A stretch of 64,000 nucleotides of DNA from Pseudomonas sp. ANT_J12. GTDB lineage: Bacteria; Pseudomonadota; Gammaproteobacteria; Pseudomonadales; Pseudomonadaceae. The number at the start of each line of letters is the position of its first letter. Position 1 is the first letter of the stretch. The DNA lies in assembly GCF_008370045.1 (NCBI RefSeq), contig NZ_VOBN01000011.1, positions 62,001-126,000 on the forward strand. Direction: 5' to 3'. The notes below the pieces were generated by a model. That model was not told where the DNA came from. It did not search any database and saw only the letters and a list, made by a program, of their open reading frames with translations. Positions 9,595-17,350 of this stretch are shown here, piece after piece. A program made the translations under genes and the position numbers.

Positions 9595-11448
9595 ATGGGT
9601 GTTTACGATTACAAAAACTTCACCACAGCCGATTCCAAGGCGCTGTTCAGCGACGCCATGGCTATCACGCTGTATTCCTATCACAACCTCGATAACGGTT
9701 TTGCCACCGGTTATCAGCACAACGGTTTCGGGATCGGGCTGCCGGCCACCCTGGTCACCGCGCTGATTGGCGGCACCGATTCCCAAGGAGTTATACCGGG
9801 CGTTCCGTGGAACCCCGATTCGGAAAAACTCGCCCTGCAAGCGGTGCAGAAGGCCGGCTGGACCCCGATCACCGCCGCGCAGCTGGGCTATGACGGCAAG
9901 ACCGACGCGCGCGGAACCTTCTACGGCGAAAAGGCCGGGTTCACCAGCGCCCAGGTCGAGATCCTCGGCAAGTACGACGCCCAGGGCCATCTCACTGAAG
10001 TCGGTGTCGCCTTTCGTGGCACCAGCGGCCCGCGGGAAATACAGATTGGTGACTCCATCGGCGACGTCATCAACGATCTGTTGGCGGCGCTTGGCCCCAA
10101 GGATTATGCGAAGAATTACGTCGGTGAAGCCTTTGGCAAACTGCTCGGCAATGTCGCGGCGTTTGCCAGTGCCAATGGTTTGTCCGGCAAGGACGTGTTG
10201 TTCAGCGGGCACAGCCTGGGCGGGTTGGCCGTCAACAGCGCGGCGGACCTGAGCACGGACAAGTGGGGCGGGTTCTACAAGGATTCGAACTACATCGCCT
10301 ACGCGTCGCCGACCCAGAGCAGCAACGACAAAGTGCTCAACATCGGCTACGAAAACGACCCGGTGTTCCGCGCTCTCGACGGCTCGACTTTCAACCTGGC
10401 GTCGGTGGGTGTGCACGACGCGGCCAAGGCCTCGGCGACCGACAACATCGTCAGCTTCAACGATCACTACGCCTCCACGGTGTGGAACGTGCTGCCGTTT
10501 TCCATCCTCAACATTCCGACCTGGATTTCGCATTTGCCGACCGCTTACGGCGATGGGATGAACCGGGTGATCGAGTCGAAGTTCTATGACCTCACCAGCA
10601 AAGACTCGACCATCGTCGTGGCTAACCTGTCGGACCCGGCGCGGGCCAACACCTGGGTCCAGGACCTGAACCGCAACGCCGAAACCCACAAAGGCAGCAC
10701 CTTTATCATCGGCAGCGACGCCAATGACCTGATCCAGGGCGGGAAGGGCAATGACTACCTCGAAGGCCGGGACGGCAACGACACCTTCCGCGACGGCGGC
10801 GGCTACAACATCGTGCTCGGCGGCAAGGGCAGCAACCTGCTGGACTTGCAACAGTCGGTGAAGAACTTCGTGTTCGCCAACGACGGCGTCGGCAACCTGT
10901 ATGTGAAGGACGCCAACGGCGGAATCAGCATCACCCGCGACATCGGCAACATCCTGACCAAGGAACCGGCGTTCCTGTGGGGCGTGTTCAAGGACGACGT
11001 GACCCACAGCGTCACGGCGGATGGCCTGAAGGTCGGCAACAACCTGACCCAATACGCCTCGACGGTGAAGGGCGGCGCGGGTGCCGATACGCTCACGGCA
11101 CACGCCAGCGGTGACTGGTTGTTTGGCCTGGACGGTAACGACCATTTGATCGGCGGCAAGGGCAATGACGTGTTTGTCGGCGGCGCAGGGAATGACCTGA
11201 TGGAGTCGGGGGGCGGGGTTAATACCTTCCTGTTCACCGGGGCGTTTGGCCAGGACAGGGTGGTTGGCTATCAAGCCACCGATAAGCTGGTTTTCATGGG
11301 TGTGCAAGGCGTGACGCCGGACGATAACTTCCGGGCGCATGTCTCGGCGGTCGGGCATGACACGGTGCTGACGTTTGGCGGGGATTCGGTGACGTTGGTC
11401 GGGGTTGGGCTGGAGAGTTTGTCTGGCTCTGGAATCGTTATTGCCTGA
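9595..11448 (+). CDS. pueA: Family I.3 triacylglycerol lipase / polyurethanase, PueA-like, T1SS substrate
   Basis: This 617-residue paralogue of the upstream lipase has exactly the length of family I.3 lipases such as PueA and the MIS38 lipase. The triad residues fall at the canonical numbers Ser207 (GHSLGG), Asp255 (ENDPVF) and His313 (ISHLPT). The N-terminal domain is longer than in the upstream lipase by an insert of about 50 residues (around 35-90), which in this family belongs to the lid region. RTX repeats follow (GGKGNDYLEGRDGNDTF, GGKGNDVFVGGAGNDLM) and a C-terminal secretion tail (GSGIVIA). It is spaced 98 bases from pueB, and the leader carries GAGAGG before the start. It would act outside the cell on triglycerides and polyester substrates. 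Confidence 0.93.
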   Translation: MGVYDYKNFTTADSKALFSDAMAITLYSYHNLDNGFATGYQHNGFGIGLPATLVTALIGGTDSQGVIPGVPWNPDSEKLALQAVQKAGWTPITAAQLGYDGKTDARGTFYGEKAGFTSAQVEILGKYDAQGHLTEVGVAFRGTSGPREIQIGDSIGDVINDLLAALGPKDYAKNYVGEAFGKLLGNVAAFASANGLSGKDVLFSGHSLGGLAVNSAADLSTDKWGGFYKDSNYIAYASPTQSSNDKVLNIGYENDPVFRALDGSTFNLASVGVHDAAKASATDNIVSFNDHYASTVWNVLPFSILNIPTWISHLPTAYGDGMNRVIESKFYDLTSKDSTIVVANLSDPARANTWVQDLNRNAETHKGSTFIIGSDANDLIQGGKGNDYLEGRDGNDTFRDGGGYNIVLGGKGSNLLDLQQSVKNFVFANDGVGNLYVKDANGGISITRDIGNILTKEPAFLWGVFKDDVTHSVTADGLKVGNNLTQYASTVKGGAGADTLTAHASGDWLFGLDGNDHLIGGKGNDVFVGGAGNDLMESGGGVNTFLFTGAFGQDRVVGYQATDKLVFMGVQGVTPDDNFRAHVSAVGHDTVLTFGGDSVTLVGVGLESLSGSGIVIA

Positions 11449-11456
11449 TAGGGACT

Positions 11457-11526
11457 CTTCGCGGGCAAGCCTCGCTCCTACAGGGGTTACGCGATCCCTT
11501 GTGGGGGCGAGGCTTGCCCGCGAAGA
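11457..11526. repeat. REPIN (GTAGGAGCGAGGCTTGCCCG family)
   Basis: Two inverted copies (TTCGCGGGCAAGCCTCGCTC ... GGGGCGAGGCTTGCCCGCGA) are separated by a short loop just after the lipase stop. The stem could form in the transcript and protect or end the lipase mRNA. Confidence 0.75.
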
Positions 11527-11555
11527 ACGATAACGCGGTAAACCTGCCTATCACC

Positions 11556-11571
11556 GTGACCTGATGGTCAC
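11556..11571. other. Short perfect hairpin in the pueA-downstream gap
   Basis: GTGACC-TGAT-GGTCAC is a 6-bp perfect stem with a 4-base loop in the 240-base gap between pueA and the next gene. It has no T-run, so it is not an intrinsic terminator. It could be an operator or a structured leader. Nothing else coding was seen in this gap. Confidence 0.3.
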
Positions 11572-11688
11572 GCCTGGACTCCAATACCTGCACCAACAGG
11601 AACCGGCACTAAAGCATCCGCCCACTTCTGCGTTATTTCTACAACGCACCCGCGGCATGCCGCCATTGAGTACAGGAGATTCAGCCAC

Positions 11689-12054
11689 GTGAGTAACAGC
11701 AAAACGGTTGTCTTGGGGTTGGCTTTGGCCGTGTTATCGGCAAACGCCGCCGCAGAACTGCCTCACGGCTCGATTTTGAGCCGTTATGGCATGACGCCGG
11801 ATGAGTTGCCGAAACCGGCCGCCATCGAAACCCAGGCACCGGTCGAAGAGAAAAGCCGTTTTCAGATTGAGCCGGAGCAGCCTTGGGCGACGATCCGGAT
11901 CGGCGACGGGAACAAGCCGCCAGTGACCGGCAACATCAGCATCGATAATTCCGTGCAGCAGGAATATGACCGTTGTCAGAAGCTGCGGGCGGAGCTGATC
12001 AAGCGCGGGGAGCGCTATTTCGTTTGCGATACCGGCATTCCGGGAATGCCTTGA
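11689..12054 (+). CDS. Small secreted protein of unknown function
   Basis: This 121-residue protein starts at GTG 11689 with AGGAG 10 bases upstream. The first 22 residues (VVLGLALAVLSANAAA) form a Sec signal peptide, leaving a mature protein of about 100 residues with acidic and proline-rich stretches and two cysteines near the C-terminus (DRCQKL, FVCDTG) that could form a disulfide. I do not recognise a family. The gene follows the lipase pair but is separated by a REPIN, so a functional link with the lipases is not shown. Confidence 0.7.
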   Translation: MSNSKTVVLGLALAVLSANAAAELPHGSILSRYGMTPDELPKPAAIETQAPVEEKSRFQIEPEQPWATIRIGDGNKPPVTGNISIDNSVQQEYDRCQKLRAELIKRGERYFVCDTGIPGMP

Positions 12055-12078
12055 AATTTGTAGTGATTTGACGGGCCT

Positions 12079-12123
12079 CTTCGCGGGCAAGCTCGCTCCT
12101 ACAAGAGCAAGGCTTGCCCGCGA
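12079..12123. repeat. REP element, partly degenerate
   Basis: Inverted half-sites TTCGCGGGCAAGCTCGCTCC and AGCAAGGCTTGCCCGCG enclose a very short loop between two convergent genes, of the same family as the element at 11457. It could act as a bidirectional transcript end. Confidence 0.65.
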
Positions 12124-12142
12124 TCAACGATAACGCGGTCTT

Positions 12143-12367
12143 TTAATCTTCCTTGCGCACCGTCGCCACATCATTGGCATTGACCTTCACGTTCGCCCCG
12201 GAAATATCCTCGAACTCGTAGAAGCCATCCTTGGTCTTGGTTTTCGGCATGTCCTTGGTCAAATACTGGGTGCCATTCTGCAGGGTCACCACCGTTGGCG
12301 TGGAGCAACCGGCCAGGGCCAGAAAGGCTGCTACGGCCAGGGGCAGGCCCAGGGTCTTGATATTCAT
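12143..12367 (-). CDS. YgdI/YgdR-type small lipoprotein
   Basis: This 74-residue protein begins at ATG 12367, preceded by AAGGAGATAA. The N-terminus is a lipoprotein signal with lipobox LALAGC (acylated Cys at residue 21). The rest (VVTLQNGTQYLTKDMPK and the ending VNANDVATVRKED) is typical of the DUF903/YgdI-YgdR family, a small SH3-like fold anchored to the envelope. The cellular role of the family is not established. A longer reading frame upstream overlaps the start of the divergent FAN1 gene and is not used. Confidence 0.88.
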   Translation of the reverse strand: MNIKTLGLPLAVAAFLALAGCSTPTVVTLQNGTQYLTKDMPKTKTKDGFYEFEDISGANVKVNANDVATVRKED

Positions 12368-12537
12368 ATTTATCTCCTTGATCAAAAAATAAGCGCTATG
12401 GCGGTTGGTGCCACGGATTGCCGGAAAGTTCGATGGCCACCCGAAAAAGATCCAGTTCGCCGCGCCGCCCATCCTTTTCCGTTTGCGCCGAACCGGGTGG
12501 AGCTGGTATCTGTACGCATAACCAGTACTCGCTCGCC

Positions 12538-14205
12538 ATGGTCCTTTTTCCTGTGACTGCAAACCCGCTCGACGACCCGTTCTATTACTTGAACAACTTC
12601 ATGCAAGTGCTTGATTGGCTTGAGCATCGCTATGCCGATGTGTTGAGCCCGGACGAACAGCGCTTCATCGCCGAGTTCCACCGTTTGCCAAGGGAGTCCC
12701 GGGCGCTGCTGGTGCGGATGGTGATGCGCAAGGGCCTGCATTTCCGGGCCGGCAAACTTCATTACGTCGAAATCGGGGATACCGCCCTTGCGGCTGGCCC
12801 CTTACTGCAATTGGGCTGGATCGATGAGCAGGCGCCGTTATTAATCGAAGAACTGTTCGATGTCTTGCTCAAGGCCGAAATCCTGCAATGCCTGGGGCAC
12901 GCCATCGACCAGCCCAAGGGCAAGAAGGCCGATTGGTTGCCGCTGCTCAGTGAGCAGTTTCCCGAGTCCCGCCGTTTCGCGCAGTGGTGCCCGACCCTGA
13001 ATGACCGCTTGTTCAGCCTGACCATCATGGGTCTGTGTGACCGGTTGCGCCTGATGTTCTTCGGCAATCTCTACCAGGACTGGTCGGAGTTCGTGCTGGC
13101 GGACCTTGGCATCTTTGCCTATGAAAAAGTTGAGTTCTGCGATGATTCCCGTGGCCTGTGCAGCCGTGATGACGTGGACGCCTGTGTGTTCCTCCACGAG
13201 TGTCAGCAGCGTTTCGAGGCGGGTGAAGAGGTGGGGGCCGTTGTCGAGCAAATCAACGCATTGGCGCTAAGCAATCCCTGGCTGCAACGGCGTCGGGCCA
13301 AGTTGTTGTTCCAGATCGGCCAGTATTGTGAACGCATCGCCGATTTCCCCACCGCCCTGGGCATTTACCGCGAATGTGACTATCCCGGCGCGCGCCTGCG
13401 ATTGATTCGGGTGCTGGAGCGTTGTGCTGAATACGCGTTGGCACTGGAACTGGCGGTCATCGCCGAGTTGTCACCGGAAAGCGCCGCCGAACAGCAACAA
13501 CTGTTGCGGGTGCTGCCAAGGCTGCGACGCAAACTGGGTGGGCCGCCGATAAAGCGCGCAGGCCCGCTAGTCATGGAACGGCTGGATCTGCAACTGCCCC
13601 GCACCGATCTGGCGCTGTCTGTGGAGTATTACGTTCAGGCCCATCTGGCCGAAGAAACGGCGCCGGTGCATTACGTCGAGAACAGCCTGATCAACTCGCT
13701 GTTCGGCTTGCTCTGCTGGCCAGCGATCTTCGCGCCGTTGCCCGGGGCGTTTTTCCACCCGTTCCAGCGCGGGCCCGTGGACCTGCTCAATGAAGACTTT
13801 CATCACCGTCGTGCCGATGTGTTCCAGGCCTGCCTCGCGGAGCTGGATGACGGACGCTACCGCCAGACCATCCGCGGGCGCTACCTGGGCAAGTGGGGCG
13901 TGCAGTCGCCGTTCGTGTTCTGGGGCGCGCTGACCGAGGACTTGCTCGATCAGGCGCTGGATTGCCTGCCAGCCGAGCACCTCAAGCACTGGTTCAATCG
14001 CTTGTTGCTGGACATCAAGGCCAATCGCGCCGGCATGCCGGACCTGATCCAGTTCTGGCCGCAGGACAAGACCTACCGCATGATCGAAGTCAAAGGCCCC
14101 GGCGATCGCCTGCAAGACAACCAATTGCGCTGGATCGAGTTCTGCCACGAACACCAGATGCCGATTGCCGTCTGCTACGTGCAATGGGCGGAGCAGAGCG
14201 CTTGA
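12538..14205 (+). CDS. fan1: FAN1-type structure-specific nuclease (VRR-NUC domain)
   Basis: This protein of about 555 residues is counted from ATG 12538; in-frame ATGs at 12418 and 12433 are possible but run through non-conserved sequence. The C-terminal VRR-NUC domain (about 440-555) shows the metal-binding PD-(D/E)XK signature as Asp502 (GMPDLIQF), Glu517 and Lys519 (IEVKGPGDR), with downstream Gln in QDNQ. Spacing 15 and 2 equals that of the characterised P. aeruginosa FAN1 catalytic residues. The middle region is helical and TPR-like, as in FAN1. FAN1 enzymes cut 5' flaps and unhook interstrand crosslinks. The stop overlaps the start of the following helicase gene (TTGA), so the two are translationally coupled and probably work together in DNA repair. 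Confidence 0.9.
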   Translation: MVLFPVTANPLDDPFYYLNNFMQVLDWLEHRYADVLSPDEQRFIAEFHRLPRESRALLVRMVMRKGLHFRAGKLHYVEIGDTALAAGPLLQLGWIDEQAPLLIEELFDVLLKAEILQCLGHAIDQPKGKKADWLPLLSEQFPESRRFAQWCPTLNDRLFSLTIMGLCDRLRLMFFGNLYQDWSEFVLADLGIFAYEKVEFCDDSRGLCSRDDVDACVFLHECQQRFEAGEEVGAVVEQINALALSNPWLQRRRAKLLFQIGQYCERIADFPTALGIYRECDYPGARLRLIRVLERCAEYALALELAVIAELSPESAAEQQQLLRVLPRLRRKLGGPPIKRAGPLVMERLDLQLPRTDLALSVEYYVQAHLAEETAPVHYVENSLINSLFGLLCWPAIFAPLPGAFFHPFQRGPVDLLNEDFHHRRADVFQACLAELDDGRYRQTIRGRYLGKWGVQSPFVFWGALTEDLLDQALDCLPAEHLKHWFNRLLLDIKANRAGMPDLIQFWPQDKTYRMIEVKGPGDRLQDNQLRWIEFCHEHQMPIAVCYVQWAEQSA

Positions 14206-16514
14206 GCTACAGCATCGCGGTGCGGGCGTTGTGTGAATTCACCGCCAAGGTTGGTGACCTCGACCTTCGTTTCACCCCCTCACCGACCGCGCTGGAAGGC
14301 ATCGTCGGCCATCGCACTGTCGCATCACGGCGCAACGACAACTACCAAAGCGAAGTCGCCCTGGAGGGGCTGTATCAAACCTTGAAGGTCAAGGGCAGGG
14401 CGGACGGCTACGACCCGGCGCAAAACTGCCTGGAAGAAGTCAAAACCTATCGCGGCGACTTGAGCAAGCAACCGGCTAACCACCGCCAGTTGCACTGGGC
14501 CCAGGCCAAGATCTATGGCTGGTTGATGTGCCAGAAGTTGCACCTGCAACAGATCAACCTGGCGCTGGTGTACTTCGACATCGTCAGCGAAAAGGAAACC
14601 TGCCTGGTCGAGGGGTTCAGCGCCGATGAACTGGGGGCGTTCTTCGAGCAGCATTGCCGGTTGTTCCTGCATTGGGCCGAGCAGGAAATGGCCCATCGCG
14701 ACGCGCGTAATCAAGCGGCGCAGGGGTTGGCGTTTCCCCATGCCGGGTTTCGTCCGGGGCAACGGCATCTGGCCGAATCGGTGTTCAAAGCCGTCAGCAC
14801 CGGCCGCTGCCTGATGGCGCAGGCGCCCACCGGGATCGGCAAGACCGTCGGCACGCTGTTCCCGATGCTCAAGGCCCTGGCGCCGCAGCAACTGGACAAG
14901 GTGTTTTTCCTCACGGCGAAAACCCCGGGACGCAAACTGGCGCTGGATGCGGCGCAGGTGATCCTCGACAGCGCCGGCGCGCCACCGTTGCGCGTGCTGG
15001 AGATGATCGCCCGGGACAAGGCCTGCGAACACCCGGACAAGGCTTGCCATGGCGAATCCTGCCCGTTGGCCCAAGGCTTCTACGATCGTTTGCCTGCCGC
15101 GCGCCAGGCTGCCAGCCAATTGAGTCTGTTGAACCAGAGCGCCTTGCGGGAAGTGGCGCTGCAACACACCGTTTGCCCTTATTACCTGAGCCAGGAAATG
15201 GCGCGCTGGGCGGACGTGGTGGTCGCCGACTACAACTATTACTTCGACTTCAGCGCCTTGTTGTTCGGCCTGGCCCAGGCCAACAACTGGCGGGTCGCGG
15301 TGCTGGTGGACGAGGCGCACAACCTGGTTGAGCGCGGCCGGCAGATGTACAGCGCCAGCCTTGATCAAGCGACACTCAATAACGTGCGCAAAACCGCGCC
15401 TGAGCCATTGAAGAAATCCCTGCAACGGGTCAATCGCGAATGGAACGCCCTGCATGACCTGCAACTGAGCCCCTATCAGGCCTACGACAAGGCCCCGGAA
15501 AAACTCCTGCAAGCCTTGTCCTCGTGCAGCGCGAGCATCGGCGACTACCTGAACGACCATCCCCAGGGCCTGGACAGTGCCTTGCAGAATTTCTACTTCG
15601 ACATCCTGCAATTCGGCCGAGTGGCCGAGCTGTTCGACGAACAGTTCCTGTTCGATATCAGCAAGCGCGACCTCGAACGCAAGCGCAACCTTTCGCAGCT
15701 GTGCCTGCGCAACGTGGTGCCTGCCGGGTTTATCCGCCCGCGCCTGACGGCAGCGCGCAGCACGGTGCTGTTTTCCGCGACCCTGAGCCCTCGGCATTAC
15801 TACGCCGACTTGCTCGGCACGCCGGCGAATACCGTGTGCATCGACGTGGAGTCGCCGTTCCATGCCGATCAGTTGCACGTCAGCATCGTCAGCCAGATCT
15901 CAACGCGTTTCGTACACCGTCAGGCGTCCCTCGGGCCGATTGTCGAGCTGATCGCCCGGCAGTTCAGCGAGCGCCCCGGCAACTACCTGGCGTTTTTCAG
16001 CAGCTTCGATTATTTGCAACAAGTGGCGCAGTTGCTGGCCGAGCGGCATCCGCATATCACGTTGTGGTCACAGTCCCGAGGCATGGCCGAAAGTCAGCGC
16101 CAGGACTTTCTCGACCAATTCACCACTCACAGCCAGGGCGTTGGTTTCGCGGTATTGGGCGGGGCATTTGGCGAAGGCATCGACCTGCCGGGCGCACGGC
16201 TGATCGGTGCCTTTATTGCCACCCTGGGACTGGCGCAACTGAACCCGGTCAACGAACAAATGAAACACCGCATGGCGGCGATTTTCGGCGCGGGATACGA
16301 CTACACCTATCTGTACCCCGGCGTGCAGAAAGTCGTGCAGGCCGCCGGGCGAGTGATCCGCACCCAGCAGGACCAGGGCGTGGTGATGCTGATCGATGAC
16401 CGCTTTGGTGAGAGCAAGGTCAGGCAGTTGCTGCCGAGCTGGTGGTCTGTTCATCCAGCAGGCGCAGCCATTCGGCGGCAAAGCGATGACAGTCCCCTGG
16501 CCAGCGAGCGGTGA
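14202..16514 (+). CDS. XPD/DinG-like Fe-S DNA helicase with N-terminal PD-(D/E)XK nuclease motif
   Basis: The protein has 770 residues from the TTG at 14202, which overlaps the FAN1 stop; longer frames upstream lie inside fan1. The N-terminal about 190 residues carry a nuclease signature: Asp68 (GRADGYD) then Glu79 and Lys81 (EEVKTY). Helicase motifs follow: Walker A QAPTGIGKT (Lys214), DEAH (VDEAHN, Asp370) and the C-terminal helicase half ending with QAAGRVIRT. Between motifs I and II are four cysteines (Cys275, Cys282, Cys287, Cys325) spaced as in XPD/DinG 4Fe-4S clusters. It is a superfamily 2 5'-3' helicase, probably remodelling damaged DNA together with FAN1. The 3' end overlaps the convergent DJ-1-like gene by 95 bases. 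Confidence 0.88.
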   Translation: MSYSIAVRALCEFTAKVGDLDLRFTPSPTALEGIVGHRTVASRRNDNYQSEVALEGLYQTLKVKGRADGYDPAQNCLEEVKTYRGDLSKQPANHRQLHWAQAKIYGWLMCQKLHLQQINLALVYFDIVSEKETCLVEGFSADELGAFFEQHCRLFLHWAEQEMAHRDARNQAAQGLAFPHAGFRPGQRHLAESVFKAVSTGRCLMAQAPTGIGKTVGTLFPMLKALAPQQLDKVFFLTAKTPGRKLALDAAQVILDSAGAPPLRVLEMIARDKACEHPDKACHGESCPLAQGFYDRLPAARQAASQLSLLNQSALREVALQHTVCPYYLSQEMARWADVVVADYNYYFDFSALLFGLAQANNWRVAVLVDEAHNLVERGRQMYSASLDQATLNNVRKTAPEPLKKSLQRVNREWNALHDLQLSPYQAYDKAPEKLLQALSSCSASIGDYLNDHPQGLDSALQNFYFDILQFGRVAELFDEQFLFDISKRDLERKRNLSQLCLRNVVPAGFIRPRLTAARSTVLFSATLSPRHYYADLLGTPANTVCIDVESPFHADQLHVSIVSQISTRFVHRQASLGPIVELIARQFSERPGNYLAFFSSFDYLQQVAQLLAERHPHITLWSQSRGMAESQRQDFLDQFTTHSQGVGFAVLGGAFGEGIDLPGARLIGAFIATLGLAQLNPVNEQMKHRMAAIFGAGYDYTYLYPGVQKVVQAAGRVIRTQQDQGVVMLIDDRFGESKVRQLLPSWWSVHPAGAAIRRQSDDSPLASER

Positions 16515-17193
16515 GCAATTGGCGGTCGCGGACCACGAAGCCGCGTTCCGGCTTGTCCGCCGAATCACGGCTGGACAACCAAGGGCCACGCTGGAAATCC
16601 GCCGGTTGGCGCAGGGCGGCGCGCACTTCGGCTTCGACGGTATCCCGATAGGTGCGGTAATAGCGCCCCAGCCACAGGCCGGTGAGGAACCAGGCCGGCA
16701 TTTCCATGGTGCCGGCCACCAGTGCGGTGACCTTGTACCCATCGATCACCGGCCGCCCGGTGGCCAGGGCCAGGGTGCGGGCCAGCAACAGCACGCCATG
16801 GCACACGGCGGCTACCGGTTTGTCGGTCTGGAAAAAGTGCCGGGCAATGCGCCGGGCCTGTCCGGACTCCAGCAGGCTGCGCATGCCTTTGGCGTGGCCG
16901 CCGGGAATCAGCAGGCCGGCAAATTGCGCCGGGTCGACATCGGCGTAGGCCAATGGCTGGAGGAAGGCTGCGTCCTCGATCATCCGGGCGTAGTTGGCGA
17001 GGTCGGGTTTGCGTGTCATCAGCAACGGGTTCAACAGGCCGAAGCCCTTGTCCACCAGGCGTGGGTCGGCGAAGGCGGGCCGTCCCTCGGGCGTGGCGAA
17101 ACGCACCTCGATCCCGGCCTGGCGCATGGCTTGCCAGGGCACGCTGCTTTCAGTCGGGTCGTAATCGCGGGTCGGCAACAGGATCAGAATCAT
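16420..17193 (-). CDS. DJ-1/PfpI family type 1 glutamine amidotransferase-like protein
   Basis: This 257-residue protein uses ATG 17193, which lies 9 bases from AAGGAAG; an ATG three codons upstream abuts that Shine-Dalgarno. The DJ-1/PfpI fold is recognised by LLIPGGHAKG, the nucleophile elbow VAAVCHG with Cys131-His132, and Glu36 in ATPEG, the residues expected at the active site. Related proteins are glyoxalase III/deglycase-like, peptidase-like or of unknown activity; the sequence alone does not decide. It is convergent with the helicase gene and shares 95 bases with it, so it is regulated separately. Confidence 0.85.
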   Translation of the reverse strand: MILILLPTRDYDPTESSVPWQAMRQAGIEVRFATPEGRPAFADPRLVDKGFGLLNPLLMTRKPDLANYARMIEDAAFLQPLAYADVDPAQFAGLLIPGGHAKGMRSLLESGQARRIARHFFQTDKPVAAVCHGVLLLARTLALATGRPVIDGYKVTALVAGTMEMPAWFLTGLWLGRYYRTYRDTVEAEVRAALRQPADFQRGPWLSSRDSADKPERGFVVRDRQLLTARWPGDCHRFAAEWLRLLDEQTTSSAATA

Positions 17194-17350
17194 CGAGAGC
17201 ATCTTCCTTGGCCAGAAGTGGCCGTTGGCGTCGAGAATAGGTGGTCTGTGACTGGCGCTCCACCACGCCCATCCAAAGTCTGTTTATTGCGGCTTTCCAA
17301 TCCTGTGGTTTGTCGCATACTCCACCAAACAATAATGCCGGGATGGATCA

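Noticed and set aside
13893..14201. Upstream extension of the helicase gene
   Set aside because: It lies inside fan1 in another frame and has shadow composition; the TTG at 14202 gives the conserved-looking N-terminus.
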